Assembly: GCA_965662345.1 (NCBI GenBank)
Contig: CBFIHE010000012.1
Location: 1 to 64,000, forward strand
DNA from: UBA6049 sp965662345
GTDB lineage: Bacteria > Bacteroidota > Bacteroidia > Flavobacteriales_G > Salibacteraceae
Direction of reading: 5' to 3'
DNA length: 64,000 nucleotides
Under the pieces are notes generated by a model. The model had not been told where the DNA came from. It made no database searches and saw nothing but the letters and a program-made list of their open reading frames with translations. The position numbers and the translations under genes are program-made. Shown piece after piece: positions 18,120 through 26,899 of the stretch. The stretch's first letter is position 1. The number at the start of each line of letters is the position of its first letter.

Positions 18120-18157
18120 AAAAGCCCCGAGCACTTTAAATAGTACCCGGGGCTTTT
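18120..18157 (-). terminator. Rho-independent terminator after nrdA
   Basis: Perfect 10-bp inverted repeat (18120-18129 and 18148-18157) with GCCCCG/CGGGGC at its core, flanked by AAAA and TTTT. It lies 21 bp past the nrdA stop on the minus strand and separates nrdBA from hemA. It would read as a terminator in either direction. Confidence 0.85.
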
Positions 18158-18178
18158 ACAGCATGAGGCTTTAATGAT

Positions 18179-20512
18179 TTATCCTTTTTGCTTCTCACCT
18201 TGCAAAGGCGCTTCTTCTGCTTGTTGTGCTTCTGGCTTGGGCTGCTCCAAAGAGCTTTTGTCTACCGTGAACTTGATAGCGTCTGTTGCCGCCTTGGTTC
18301 TTAGATAGTACATACCCGTTTTGAGGCCTTTCTTCCAACCGTAGAAGTGCATACTCGTAAGTTTAGCAAAGTTTGCTCCTTCCATGAAGATGTTCATACT
18401 CTGCGATTGGCAGATATACGCACCACGGTCTGCTGCCATTTCAATAATGGATTTTTGACTGATTTCCCAAGCTGTTCTGTACAACTCTTTCAAGTTCTCA
18501 GGAATTTCTGGTATTGTCTGAATAGATCCATTAAGTGCAATGAGTTTATTCTTCATACCCTCATTCCACAAGCCAAGCTTCACTAAGTCGCGGAGTAAGT
18601 GCTTATTCACGACTATGAACTCACCACTGAGTGTTCTACGTGTGTAGATGTTTGAAGTGTATGGCTCAAAACATTCGTTATTTCCTAGAATTTGAGATGT
18701 AGATGCGGTCGGCATAGGCGCCAACAGAAGTGAATTACGCACACCATGCTCTTTCACTTCCTCTTTTAACACATTCCACTCCCAGCGCTCGGTAGGTTTT
18801 ACGCCCCACATGTCATATTGGAAAACTCCTTTTGATACTGGAGAACCTTCATAGGTTTCATACGGCCCATGCTCTTTCGCCAAGTCTTTGGAAGCCGTCA
18901 TTGATGCATAATAAATAGTCTCGTGGATATCCTTGTTCAGTTGACGAGCAGGCTCGCTATCAAACGGATAACGTAACATGATAAAAGCATCTGCTAACCC
19001 TTGTACACCAATACCAATTGGGCGATGACGCATATTTGAATTGCGCGCCTCAGGAACGGGGTAATAATTTCCGTCTATGATTTTGTTCAAGTTAACGGTG
19101 ATTTGATAGGTCACCTCAAACAAGCGCTCGTGATCGAACTTACCTTCATTGATGAATTTTGGTAATGCGATGGAAGCCAAGTTACATACCGCCACCTCAT
19201 CTTCGGAGGTGTACTCGATAATCTCCGTACACAAGTTAGATGACTTAATGGTACCCAGGTTTTGCTGGTTACTCTTACGGTTTGCATTGTCTTTATACAG
19301 CATGTAAGGCGTACCCGTCTCAATCTGAGATTCTAAGATTTTGAACCAAAGCTCTTGGGCTTTGACTGTTTTACGACCTTTACCAGATTTCTCATATTTG
19401 GTGTACAACGCTTCAAACTCTTCTCCCCATGTATCGCTAAGCCCTGGGCACTCATTCGGACACATCAATGTCCATTCTCCATTCTCTTGAACGCGCTCCA
19501 TGAATAAATCTGGAATCCACATAGAGTAGAACAAGTCGCGAGCACGCTGCTCCTCTTTCCCGTGATTCTTTTTCAAGTCTAAGAAGTCGTAAATATCACT
19601 GTGCCATGGCTCTAAATAAATAGCAAATGAACCTTTACGCTTTCCGCCACCTTGGTCTACATAACGTGCAGTATCGTTGTACACACGCAACATCGGCACA
19701 ATGCCATTAGACGTTCCGTTGGTTCCTTTGATGTATGAACCCGTTGAACGTACATTATGAATTGCGAGGCCTATACCACCCGCACTTTGTGAAATCTTAG
19801 CACATTGTTTTAAGGTATCGTAAATGCCATCAATGCTATCGTCTTTCATCGTTAGCAAGAAACAAGAGCTCATTTGTGGCTTTGGAGTACCCGCATTGAA
19901 AAGGGTTGGAGTAGCGTGTGTGAACCAACGCTCACTCATTAACTCATATGTCTTGATTGCAGACTCTATGTCTTTTCTATGAATACCAACTGCTACACGC
20001 ATCAACATATGTTGTGGTCGCTCAGCAATTTGTCCGTTAATCTTAAGAAGGTAGGCGCGCTCCAATGTCTTGAAACCAAAGTAGTCGTATTCAAAGTCTC
20101 TATCATAGATAATGGCAGAATCCAATACTTCTTTGTTATCCATAATGATTTCATACACATCATCGGCAACCATTGGAGCCTTCTCATTGGTCTTAGGATC
20201 TATGTGTGTGTACAAGTCTTCCATTACTTCACTGAAAGACTTCTTTGTGTTCTTATGCAGGTTAGAAACTGCTATACGCGCTGCTAACACCGCATAATCT
20301 GGGTGTTTAGTAGTTAGGGATGCTGCTACTTCTGCTGCCAAGTTATCTAACTCAGTAGTGGTGACACCATCATACAACCCCTCAATTACGCGCATAGAGA
20401 TATGCACAGGATCTACTTCCTGGTCTAGCTCCCAACAGAGCTTCTTAATGCGTGCTTGGATTTTATCAAATTTTACCGACTCTTTTCTTCCGTCTCTTTT
20501 TAAAACTAACAT
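18179..20512 (-). CDS. nrdA: Ribonucleoside-diphosphate reductase, large subunit (class Ia, eukaryote-like)
   Basis: A 777-residue large subunit. It starts with an ATP cone (LVLKRDGRKESVKFDKIQ, residues 1-90). Catalytic Cys are visible at about 217 (SSCFLL), 427 (NLCTEI, the thiyl-radical Cys with N and E around it) and 443 (VCNLAS). The 15-residue spacing of the last two matches eukaryotic R1 proteins, not E. coli NrdA. The radical-transfer Tyr pair is in GMYYLRT. The C-terminal Cys pair that usually re-reduces the active site is missing: the tail after FTVDKSS is Glu/Gln/Lys-rich and has no Cys. It works with NrdB, encoded just upstream in the same operon. Confidence 0.95.
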   Translation of the reverse strand: MLVLKRDGRKESVKFDKIQARIKKLCWELDQEVDPVHISMRVIEGLYDGVTTTELDNLAAEVAASLTTKHPDYAVLAARIAVSNLHKNTKKSFSEVMEDLYTHIDPKTNEKAPMVADDVYEIIMDNKEVLDSAIIYDRDFEYDYFGFKTLERAYLLKINGQIAERPQHMLMRVAVGIHRKDIESAIKTYELMSERWFTHATPTLFNAGTPKPQMSSCFLLTMKDDSIDGIYDTLKQCAKISQSAGGIGLAIHNVRSTGSYIKGTNGTSNGIVPMLRVYNDTARYVDQGGGKRKGSFAIYLEPWHSDIYDFLDLKKNHGKEEQRARDLFYSMWIPDLFMERVQENGEWTLMCPNECPGLSDTWGEEFEALYTKYEKSGKGRKTVKAQELWFKILESQIETGTPYMLYKDNANRKSNQQNLGTIKSSNLCTEIIEYTSEDEVAVCNLASIALPKFINEGKFDHERLFEVTYQITVNLNKIIDGNYYPVPEARNSNMRHRPIGIGVQGLADAFIMLRYPFDSEPARQLNKDIHETIYYASMTASKDLAKEHGPYETYEGSPVSKGVFQYDMWGVKPTERWEWNVLKEEVKEHGVRNSLLLAPMPTASTSQILGNNECFEPYTSNIYTRRTLSGEFIVVNKHLLRDLVKLGLWNEGMKNKLIALNGSIQTIPEIPENLKELYRTAWEISQKSIIEMAADRGAYICQSQSMNIFMEGANFAKLTSMHFYGWKKGLKTGMYYLRTKAATDAIKFTVDKSSLEQPKPEAQQAEEAPLQGEKQKG

Positions 20513-20557
20513 TTACTTGCGTGTTGAAGCACCTTGGTGCCGGGTTTGGTTTGTTGA

Positions 20558-21592
20558 TTAAAAGTCTGCATCTACAGTAAAGCCTTTACTGTCATTTCCG
20601 CCACCGCCAAGAACGCCAGCTTTCTGGTATTCTCCAACGCGCTTTTCAAAGAAGTTTGTTTTTCCTTGAAGTGAAATCATCTCCATAAAATCGAATGGGT
20701 TGGAAGCATTGTATTCTTTTTCACAACCTAGCTCTACTAACAAACGATCTGCTACGAACTCTATATACTGACTCATGAGTTCACTATTCATTCCGATAAG
20801 TCTTACAGGAAGTGCATCTAAGATGAATTCCTTCTCAATAGCAACAGCATCGATAATAATTTCTCTTACCTGCTCTTTTGGAAGTTGGTTCTTCAAGTGC
20901 TTGGTATACAATAAGCACGCAAAATCACAGTGCAAGCCTTCATCTCTAGAGATTAATTCGTTGCTGAATGTGAGGCCTGGCATTAAACCGCGTTTCTTCA
21001 GCCAGAAAATAGAGCAAAATGATCCTGAGAAGAAAATACCTTCAACAGCGGCAAATGCAACTAAGCGCTCTGCAAAGCTTCCCTCGTCTATCCATCGCAA
21101 AGCCCAGTCGGCTTTCTTTTTTACACAGTCTAATGTTTCAATGGCGTTGAACAATCCCTTTTTCTCATCGCCATCTTTGATATAGGTGTCAATCAACAAT
21201 GAATATGTTTCACTGTGTATGTTTTCAATAGCCACTTGAAATCCATAGAAGAATTTAGCCTCTGTATACTGAACCTCACTTAAGAAGTTTTCTGCCAAAT
21301 TCTCATTCACAATACCATCACTTGCGGCAAAAAAGGCTAGGATATGTTTGATGAAGTACTTTTCATCTTCATTCATTTTATTCTCCCAGTCGCTCAAATC
21401 TGGCGAAAGGTCAATTTCTTCAGCAGTCCAAAAACTTGCTTCTGCTTTTTTGTAATACTGCCAGATATCATCGTGCTGAATTGGGAAGAGTACAAATCTG
21501 TTCTCATTCTCTGTTAAGATGGGCTCATTTGCATCTGCAGCTGCCTTTTTCACTTTGCTTTCTTCTACTGTTTTATTATCCATCATACTCAT
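20558..21592 (-). CDS. nrdB: Ribonucleoside-diphosphate reductase, small subunit (class Ia)
   Basis: A 344-residue R2 subunit. It holds the di-iron and tyrosyl-radical centre: ENIHSETY has the E-x2-H-x3-Y pattern of metal ligands and radical Tyr (about residue 170). EEIDLS supplies the first acidic ligand and the later SRDEGLHCDFACLLY the second half of the site. NRFVLFPIQHDDIW and the C terminus GFTVDADF, which docks R2 on R1, are eukaryote-like. Three ATG codons lie in the first four codons; the first (21592) is used here. The gene precedes nrdA by 45 bp with the same orientation, an operon. Confidence 0.95.
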   Translation of the reverse strand: MSMMDNKTVEESKVKKAAADANEPILTENENRFVLFPIQHDDIWQYYKKAEASFWTAEEIDLSPDLSDWENKMNEDEKYFIKHILAFFAASDGIVNENLAENFLSEVQYTEAKFFYGFQVAIENIHSETYSLLIDTYIKDGDEKKGLFNAIETLDCVKKKADWALRWIDEGSFAERLVAFAAVEGIFFSGSFCSIFWLKKRGLMPGLTFSNELISRDEGLHCDFACLLYTKHLKNQLPKEQVREIIIDAVAIEKEFILDALPVRLIGMNSELMSQYIEFVADRLLVELGCEKEYNASNPFDFMEMISLQGKTNFFEKRVGEYQKAGVLGGGGNDSKGFTVDADF

Positions 21593-21935
21593 GCGTTTAG
21601 AAGCCTCTTTTGCGAGACTTTTTATTGTGTCAACGTACGGGCCTAGACCCGTTTTTGCTTGATTTACTTATAGTTAACCAAAAAGCTGCTTGTTGGAGAT
21701 AAACAAGTAAACCCAATGATTTCTCACAGGCTTTCTCTTAGGCAAACACAAAAGTTGGTAAAAAGGCTGGTGAGTTCAATCTGAAAAAATTCACAAAAGG
21801 GCCGAGTTTTTCACATTCAACAAGTCTGTAAACTTGTGGAAAAACGATGTGAACTTCTCTCAATGACCCACCTATGCTCGGTATTACTGGTTGGGCAGGT
21901 TGTTAACTCCTTAAATCAGTTCCAGAAATGAGAAT
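21593..21935. promoter_or_regulatory. Non-coding region upstream of nrdBA
   Basis: This 343-bp stretch has no credible gene and holds the nrdBA leader. It contains two DnaA-box-like 9-mers in opposite directions, TTTTTCACA (21807-21815) and TTTTCCACA (minus strand, 21843-21835). Between and around them is a nested dyad (ACAAGT 21820-21825 / ACTTGT 21832-21837, and GTTTTTC 21806-21812 / GAAAAAC 21839-21845). A short hairpin (21637-21652) sits closer to nrdB. I do not see a clear TAnnTTTG promoter for nrdB. Confidence 0.5.
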
Positions 21936-22526
21936 TCAGTCCTGATTTTCGCGTTGAGATTCTAGTGCGTCATCCACTGCACTCAACTCATTAAACCACT
22001 CCTTGCCAAAAGCACGTACTAATGGCTCTTTTAGAAACCTATACACTTTCACGTTCAGCTTTTCTCCAAGTGAACATGCAGCATTGCAAATGGACCAATT
22101 ATGGTAGTTCAAAGCTGTGAAAGAATCGTATCGTTTTACTCGAATTGGATAAAGGTGGCAGCTAATTGGCTTTAGAAAGTCAGTTTTTCCAGCTTTATGC
22201 GCAAGCTCAATTGAGCACTTTGCGGTGCCGTCAGAATCAAAGGTTACGTAAGCACACTCCTTGTTGTTAACCAGCGGTGTTACATATTCTCCATCTCTAG
22301 GGTCTTTTATGCAGGTACCTTGGTTTTCAATTACTGCTATTCCTTCTTTACGCATGAATGGCTTAACAGATTCATAGGCCTTATCCAGTACCTTCAGTTC
22401 TTCTTCTTCTAGTGGAGCGCCAGCATCACCTTCTACGCAGCAAGCACCCTTACAAGCAGATAAATCACAAACAAACTTCTTTTCCAAGATTTCTTCTGAA
22501 AACAAGATATTGTCGAGCTCAATCAT
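21936..22526 (-). CDS. DUF3109 family Cys-rich protein (YkgJ-like)
   Basis: About 196 residues from the ATG at 22526, chosen because DUF3109 proteins open MIEIDN-like, as here (MIELDNILFSEEILEKKFVC). The Cys-cluster motif FVCDLSACKGACCVEGDAGAP is typical of the family, followed by further Cys (GTCIKDP, CAYVTF, KCSIE, ISCHLYPIR, CNAACSLGE). The cluster suggests metal binding, perhaps Zn or Fe-S. Cellular role unknown. A start at 22622 would add 32 residues that do not fit the family. Confidence 0.85.
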   Translation of the reverse strand: MIELDNILFSEEILEKKFVCDLSACKGACCVEGDAGAPLEEEELKVLDKAYESVKPFMRKEGIAVIENQGTCIKDPRDGEYVTPLVNNKECAYVTFDSDGTAKCSIELAHKAGKTDFLKPISCHLYPIRVKRYDSFTALNYHNWSICNAACSLGEKLNVKVYRFLKEPLVRAFGKEWFNELSAVDDALESQRENQD

Positions 22527-22531
22527 AGAAG

Positions 22532-22539
22532 CAAAAGTA
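22532..22539 (-). promoter_or_regulatory. -7 element of the DUF3109 gene
   Basis: The minus strand reads TACTTTTG, matching TAnnTTTG, only 6 bp before the ATG at 22526. Transcription from it would give a leaderless or nearly leaderless mRNA. It also argues against the upstream start at 22622. Confidence 0.45.
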
Positions 22540-22638
22540 CATTGAATCACTGTTTCTGGTGATATGCTTTTACCAATGAAGGGGATAAAAGTCTGAATAC
22601 AAGAACAAATCTTTGTACTCAACCCTTTATAAAATCGT

Positions 22639-22782
22639 ATGAAAGCAGCAGATATTCAACTCGCGACAGAATTGCTTAGAGCAATTCATATAACAGCAAA
22701 ACCACGTTTGCAACCTGTAAGAGTAAAAAACGAAAATGGGTTTTCCCAACCCCACAGTGCTGATAATCGTAATCAACATTAG
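22639..22782 (+). CDS. Possible small protein of 47 residues
   Basis: An ATG frame (MKAADIQLATELLRAIH...) ending TAG at 22782, divergent from the DUF3109 gene. The N-terminal half could form an amphipathic helix and the C-terminal half is polar. There is no family I recognise and no signal peptide. It lies 29 bp ahead of the next small gene in the same direction. The evidence is only an open frame with reasonable composition, so it may be chance. Confidence 0.3.
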   Translation: MKAADIQLATELLRAIHITAKPRLQPVRVKNENGFSQPHSADNRNQH

Positions 22783-22811
22783 TACTTGTAATTACGCCCA
22801 AACTCATTATT

Positions 22812-23006
22812 ATGGACCCGATCATAGAATATTATGCAAAGCATGTGATTCCACTGGCGATCATTTTTGTGTTGCTCACATCCATCAACATGCGTAGGCA
22901 GAGCAGAACAAGCTATTTGGTGAAAACGGTACCTAGCGTATCTAAATTCGAGCCCAATACTGGTCCAACAGCAAGAATGGTGACACAAGATTTTCCTACT
23001 TTGTAA
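22812..23006 (+). CDS. Small single-helix membrane protein, unknown
   Basis: A 64-residue product with one membrane helix near the N terminus (HVIPLAIIFVLLTSI, about residues 11-25) followed by a basic stretch (NMRRQSR) and a polar C-terminal tail, suggesting an N-out, C-in orientation by the positive-inside rule. No known family. It lies between a doubtful 47-residue frame and a 118-residue unknown, all reading toward the histidine kinase at 23409. Confidence 0.5.
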   Translation: MDPIIEYYAKHVIPLAIIFVLLTSINMRRQSRTSYLVKTVPSVSKFEPNTGPTARMVTQDFPTL

Positions 23007-23030
23007 ACCACAAATACATGCTAAACCTAT

Positions 23031-23387
23031 ATGAATACAGAACTTGACGTAACAGTAGCGCTGGATGAAGGCGGTCAGAAATTCACTCTTACAATTGTAA
23101 GTCCGTCTAATATATTGCCTAATGCCCTAGAAATAGATTACTCACTGGGTAACGATATTTCTATTGTTAGTGTTTTTAACACCATAGAAGACTTTGAATA
23201 TAGCGATGATAACTCCATAGCCAACAAAGTTGACCTCCCTTTCAGCGAAATGAATAGAGCAGGTGTAAGAGAAAATCACATTTACATCATCTCTGTAGTA
23301 CATCATGCCAACGATAAAAAGAGAAAGAGGAAAGTCTTAACCATGAATAAAAACGGGGTTGAGGTTAATACATTGCTGTCTGCCTAA
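23031..23387 (+). CDS. Hypothetical protein, 118 residues
   Basis: A soluble, acidic N-terminal half (LDVTVALDEGGQKFTLTIVS, likely beta strands) and a basic patch near the end (NDKKRKRKVLTMNKNG). No signal peptide or membrane helix. I do not recognise a family. It ends only 22 bp before the histidine kinase start I chose, so they are probably cotranscribed. Confidence 0.6.
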   Translation: MNTELDVTVALDEGGQKFTLTIVSPSNILPNALEIDYSLGNDISIVSVFNTIEDFEYSDDNSIANKVDLPFSEMNRAGVRENHIYIISVVHHANDKKRKRKVLTMNKNGVEVNTLLSA

Positions 23388-23408
23388 GCGCACATAATGG
23401 TTTTTTCA

Positions 23409-25187
23409 ATGAAAAATGCTTCGGCATATATGAAGGCAATCGCACTGGTTGCCTTTTTTGCGTTTGATTCAGTAACAGCGCAACAAGTAGATTCATTGCG
23501 TAAAATTTTTCCCGTTGCTCAAGGGTACTCAGAACTGGACTGGAACTCTTTTGAAAATCTATCCCTAGCTATTCTTGACCAATATCAGAACCCTATTGAT
23601 TCGCTTAGTTATTACAAGGAGCTATTCTCCTACCATGACCAAAACAACAATACCTTAGAAGCTAGAAATGCCCTCAACTTTATGCTTACAATTACAGAAC
23701 GCATTGGTGATAAAGCCGAGGTTGCTGCTTGTCAATTAAGTATGGCCAATTTTTTGGTTAGACTGGGAGATACCAAAAATGCGGGTTTCTACATGGAAAA
23801 AGCGAAAGCTTACTACACAGAGATACCATGGGGCTATGAAAAGGGTTACTTCTTTACCAGCCTATCTAGTTATTTTGACTACATAAATGAGCTAGACTCT
23901 GCCATCTTAATCTCTAGTAAGACTCTAAAACAAATAGCTGCAGACACCTTAACTGGTTTAGAGGAGTTGAGGCGAAATAATATTCACTTACTCTCTTTGG
24001 TGTACTTCAAAAAGCAAGAGTTTGATTCAACCTTTAAATATGCACAACAGTACTACAACCTGTCTAAAGCGCTAAATGATGTAAGCAAAATACCAGATGC
24101 GGCTAACAACATGGCAGTTTATTACAGCTTGGTACTAGAGAATGATGTGTTGGCAGAAAAGTATTTGAGAGAGGCCATTGAAGCGCATGGAGTAAACAAT
24201 GATTTTTTGGATTTAGCCAATACTCTTAAAAACCTCAGCTATTCGCTCTACAACTTAGAGCGCTATGACGAGGCCTTTGATGTGTTGGATTCAGCCATGA
24301 TGATTAATGACAGTATAAATGAAGTTATACGATTAAAAGAAATCATTCGAATAGAACGAGAATTCAACTACGAGAGAGAGAGTCAAGAAAAATTACTCGC
24401 TCAGCAAGATGCAGAAGAAGCTAAGTCTTACATGCAGCTTTTGGGAGCACTTTTACTCGTATTAGCACTCGCTGGTGCTTTGGGTGTAGTCTTATTTAGG
24501 GTTAAATCTAGAGAGAGGCAAAGACAGCTTGAATTGAAAGATGTTCGTATCTCCTCACTGCTAAAAGCTACAGAACTAGAAGCCTTGAATGCAGAGTTAG
24601 AGGGCCAGAAGAATGAGCGTAAACGCATTGCAAAAGAGCTGCATGATAGATTGGGCTCATTACTTGCAGGTACCAAAATGCAGTTTACAGCTTTTGCATC
24701 AAAAGTAGGCGATGAAGAAAAGCAGGCGCAAATAGAAGAGTTACTGAAGGAGGCCATGGCAGAAGTTCGCAATGTTTCGCATGACCTCTATAACCCTAGG
24801 CTGCTGAGTGATGGACTCCCAGGTTCTATTAAGCGTTTGTGCGAAACGGTGAATTATGAAGGTTTATCTGCCAAGTTTACCTTAATAGACAACTTACCAC
24901 CTATGCCAAATGAGCTAAAAAGTACCGTTTTCAAAATATTTCAAGAGCTCTTAGCCAATATCATCAAGCATTCAAAAGCAACTTCTGTAAGCGTAACCAT
25001 TTCTTACGAAGGCAAAGAGCTGATCTTGCGTGTTACTGATGACGGGGTAGGGTTTAATCCTTCAAAAGCTGAAGGAGGTCTTGGCTTAAAGAACATTAAA
25101 GAGCGAGCACAGCAGGTTGGTGGCCGCATTAAAATAGACTCCAACCCTGGAAAAGGAACTGTTTCTGAACTGAAAGTTGCCCTTTAA
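23409..25187 (+). CDS. Orphan TPR-containing histidine kinase (NarX/HisKA_3 type)
   Basis: About 592 residues from the ATG at 23409, which gives a signal peptide (MKNASAYMKAIALVAFFAFDS, cleavage near TAQQ). ATG codons at 23397 and 23430 are also possible. TPR-like helical repeats (about 30-310) form the periplasmic sensor, then comes a coiled coil and one membrane helix (about 340-365). The HisKA_3 phosphorylation helix contains ERKRIAKELHDRLGS, and the ATPase domain has NIIKHSKA, DDGVGFNP and GGLGLKNIKERA. Such kinases normally phosphorylate a LuxR/NarL-type regulator. None is encoded here, so the partner must be elsewhere. Confidence 0.88.
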   Translation: MKNASAYMKAIALVAFFAFDSVTAQQVDSLRKIFPVAQGYSELDWNSFENLSLAILDQYQNPIDSLSYYKELFSYHDQNNNTLEARNALNFMLTITERIGDKAEVAACQLSMANFLVRLGDTKNAGFYMEKAKAYYTEIPWGYEKGYFFTSLSSYFDYINELDSAILISSKTLKQIAADTLTGLEELRRNNIHLLSLVYFKKQEFDSTFKYAQQYYNLSKALNDVSKIPDAANNMAVYYSLVLENDVLAEKYLREAIEAHGVNNDFLDLANTLKNLSYSLYNLERYDEAFDVLDSAMMINDSINEVIRLKEIIRIEREFNYERESQEKLLAQQDAEEAKSYMQLLGALLLVLALAGALGVVLFRVKSRERQRQLELKDVRISSLLKATELEALNAELEGQKNERKRIAKELHDRLGSLLAGTKMQFTAFASKVGDEEKQAQIEELLKEAMAEVRNVSHDLYNPRLLSDGLPGSIKRLCETVNYEGLSAKFTLIDNLPPMPNELKSTVFKIFQELLANIIKHSKATSVSVTISYEGKELILRVTDDGVGFNPSKAEGGLGLKNIKERAQQVGGRIKIDSNPGKGTVSELKVAL

Positions 25188-25267
25188 TTGAGGTTTATTT
25201 TGAATTCCAACATCGGCTTTGCCAGTTTCATGCTAAACTTGCAGTCGCAAACAAATTCAACCATAAC

Positions 25268-26818
25268 ATGGCTAAAGCGCAAGACGATAAGCTCAAAAAA
25301 ATTGTTTCTCACGCCAAAGAATACGGCTTTGTTTTTCCTTCATCTGAAATTTATGATGGACTAAGCGCTACGTACGACTATGGCCAACTTGGGGCATCGC
25401 TTAAAAACAACATCAAAGAATATTGGTGGAAATCGATGGTGCAAATGAATGAGAACATTGTGGGAATTGATGCTGCTATTTTCATGCATCCCAAAACATG
25501 GAAGGCAAGCGGACACGTAGATGCGTTCAATGATCCTCTTATAGACAACAAAGACAGCAAGAAGCGCTACCGTGCAGATGTACTCTTGGAAGAGCACATG
25601 GAGAAGATTCGCCAGAAAATTCAAAAAGAGGTTACCAAGGCAGCAAAGCGATTTGGTGGTTCTTTTGAAGAAGCAATGTTCATTCAAACCAATCCGCGTG
25701 TGTTAAAGTACACAGAGCAGATTAAGATGATTGAAGACCGCATGCGCACCTACTTAGATAACAATGATTTAGTTGCGCTCAAACAATTGATTGAAGAATT
25801 GGGCATTGTGTGTCCCGTTTCTGGTAGTAAAAACTGGACAGATGTTCGCCAGTTCAACTTAATGTTTAGCACAGAGTTAGGTGCAGTAGCAGATGATTCT
25901 GGTAGAATTTATCTGCGTCCAGAAACTGCACAGGGTATTTTCGTAAACTATCTGAATGTGCAGAAAACAGGTAGAATGAAACTGCCTTTTGGTATTGCTC
26001 AAATTGGTAAAGCGTTTAGAAATGAGATTATTGCACGCCAATTCATCTTTCGCATGCGCGAATTCGAACAAATGGAAATGCAATTCTTTGTGAAACCAGG
26101 TACTGAATTAGATTGGTACGATATCTGGAAAAACAAAAGAATTGCTTGGCACAAGGCTCTTGGCTTTAGCGATAATAAGTACAGGTTCCATGATCATATC
26201 AAACTAGCCCATTACGCAAATGCCGCTGCAGATATAGAATTCGATTTCCCAATCGGCTTCAAAGAGCTAGAAGGTGTTCATTCAAGAACAGATTTTGACC
26301 TTTCTGCACATGAACAATTAAGCGGAAAAAAACTACAGTACTTTGATCCTGAGACCAATGAAAGTTATGTGCCGTTTGTTGTAGAGACATCTATTGGTTT
26401 AGACCGGATGTTCTTGGCTATTCTCAGTGAGTCTTTTGATGAGGAAACGTTAGAAGATAACTCACAACGTGTGGTATTGCGCATTCCGAGCTTCCTAGCG
26501 CCTATCAAAGCCGCTGTAATGCCATTAACTAAGAAAGACGGACTCCCTGAAAAAGCACGTGAAATCATGAATACCTTAAAATTTGATTTTGACCTGCAAT
26601 ACGATGAGAAAGATTCAATAGGGAAACGCTATCGCAGACAAGATGCTATTGGTACTCCTATATGCATTACGGTAGACCATCAAAGTTTGGAAGACCATAC
26701 CGTTACCATTCGCCACCGCGATAGTATGGAGCAAGAACGCGTGAGCATAGACGGTTTACAAGAAATACTACATGAAAAAGTAAGCTTAATAGGTGTTTTG
26801 AAAAGTCTGGAAGCTTAA
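25268..26818 (+). CDS. glyS: Glycyl-tRNA synthetase, single-chain class II
   Basis: A 516-residue single-chain GlyRS (alpha2, eukaryote/archaeal-like type used by Bacteroidota). It opens with FVFPSSEIYDGLSATYDYGQLG. Class II motif 2 is FRNEIIARQFIFRMREFEQMEMQFF, and motif 3 is in SIGLDRMFLAIL. The C-terminal anticodon-binding domain contains KRYRRQDAIGTPICITVD. It charges tRNA(Gly) in the cytoplasm. The ATG at 25268 follows a weak -7-like element (TAAACTTG, 25234-25241), so it probably has its own promoter. Confidence 0.96.
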   Translation: MAKAQDDKLKKIVSHAKEYGFVFPSSEIYDGLSATYDYGQLGASLKNNIKEYWWKSMVQMNENIVGIDAAIFMHPKTWKASGHVDAFNDPLIDNKDSKKRYRADVLLEEHMEKIRQKIQKEVTKAAKRFGGSFEEAMFIQTNPRVLKYTEQIKMIEDRMRTYLDNNDLVALKQLIEELGIVCPVSGSKNWTDVRQFNLMFSTELGAVADDSGRIYLRPETAQGIFVNYLNVQKTGRMKLPFGIAQIGKAFRNEIIARQFIFRMREFEQMEMQFFVKPGTELDWYDIWKNKRIAWHKALGFSDNKYRFHDHIKLAHYANAAADIEFDFPIGFKELEGVHSRTDFDLSAHEQLSGKKLQYFDPETNESYVPFVVETSIGLDRMFLAILSESFDEETLEDNSQRVVLRIPSFLAPIKAAVMPLTKKDGLPEKAREIMNTLKFDFDLQYDEKDSIGKRYRRQDAIGTPICITVDHQSLEDHTVTIRHRDSMEQERVSIDGLQEILHEKVSLIGVLKSLEA

Positions 26819-26857
26819 TTCATTACTATTCATCATAAAACGGCCTCTTTCTATCAA

Positions 26858-26881
26858 TTATTTCAAAACTATTTGAAATAA
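26858..26881. promoter_or_regulatory. 24-bp palindrome upstream of the 26900 gene
   Basis: Perfect inverted repeat TTATTTCAAA / TTTGAAATAA with a 4-base spacer, 18 bp before the ATG at 26900. It has no T-tract, so an operator is more likely than a terminator of glyS. No regulator gene is adjacent. Confidence 0.4.
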
Positions 26882-26899
26882 CGACTGTTTCTTTTGTGT

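Noticed and set aside
21637..21652. Hairpin ACGGG-cctaga-CCCGT followed by T5 as a plus-strand terminator
   Set aside because: No plus-strand gene ends there, the stem is only five base pairs, and it lies in the nrdB leader.
22779..22988. Minus-strand 69-residue frame over the small membrane gene
   Set aside because: It has no recognisable feature; the plus-strand frame has a plausible helix and fits the local gene direction.
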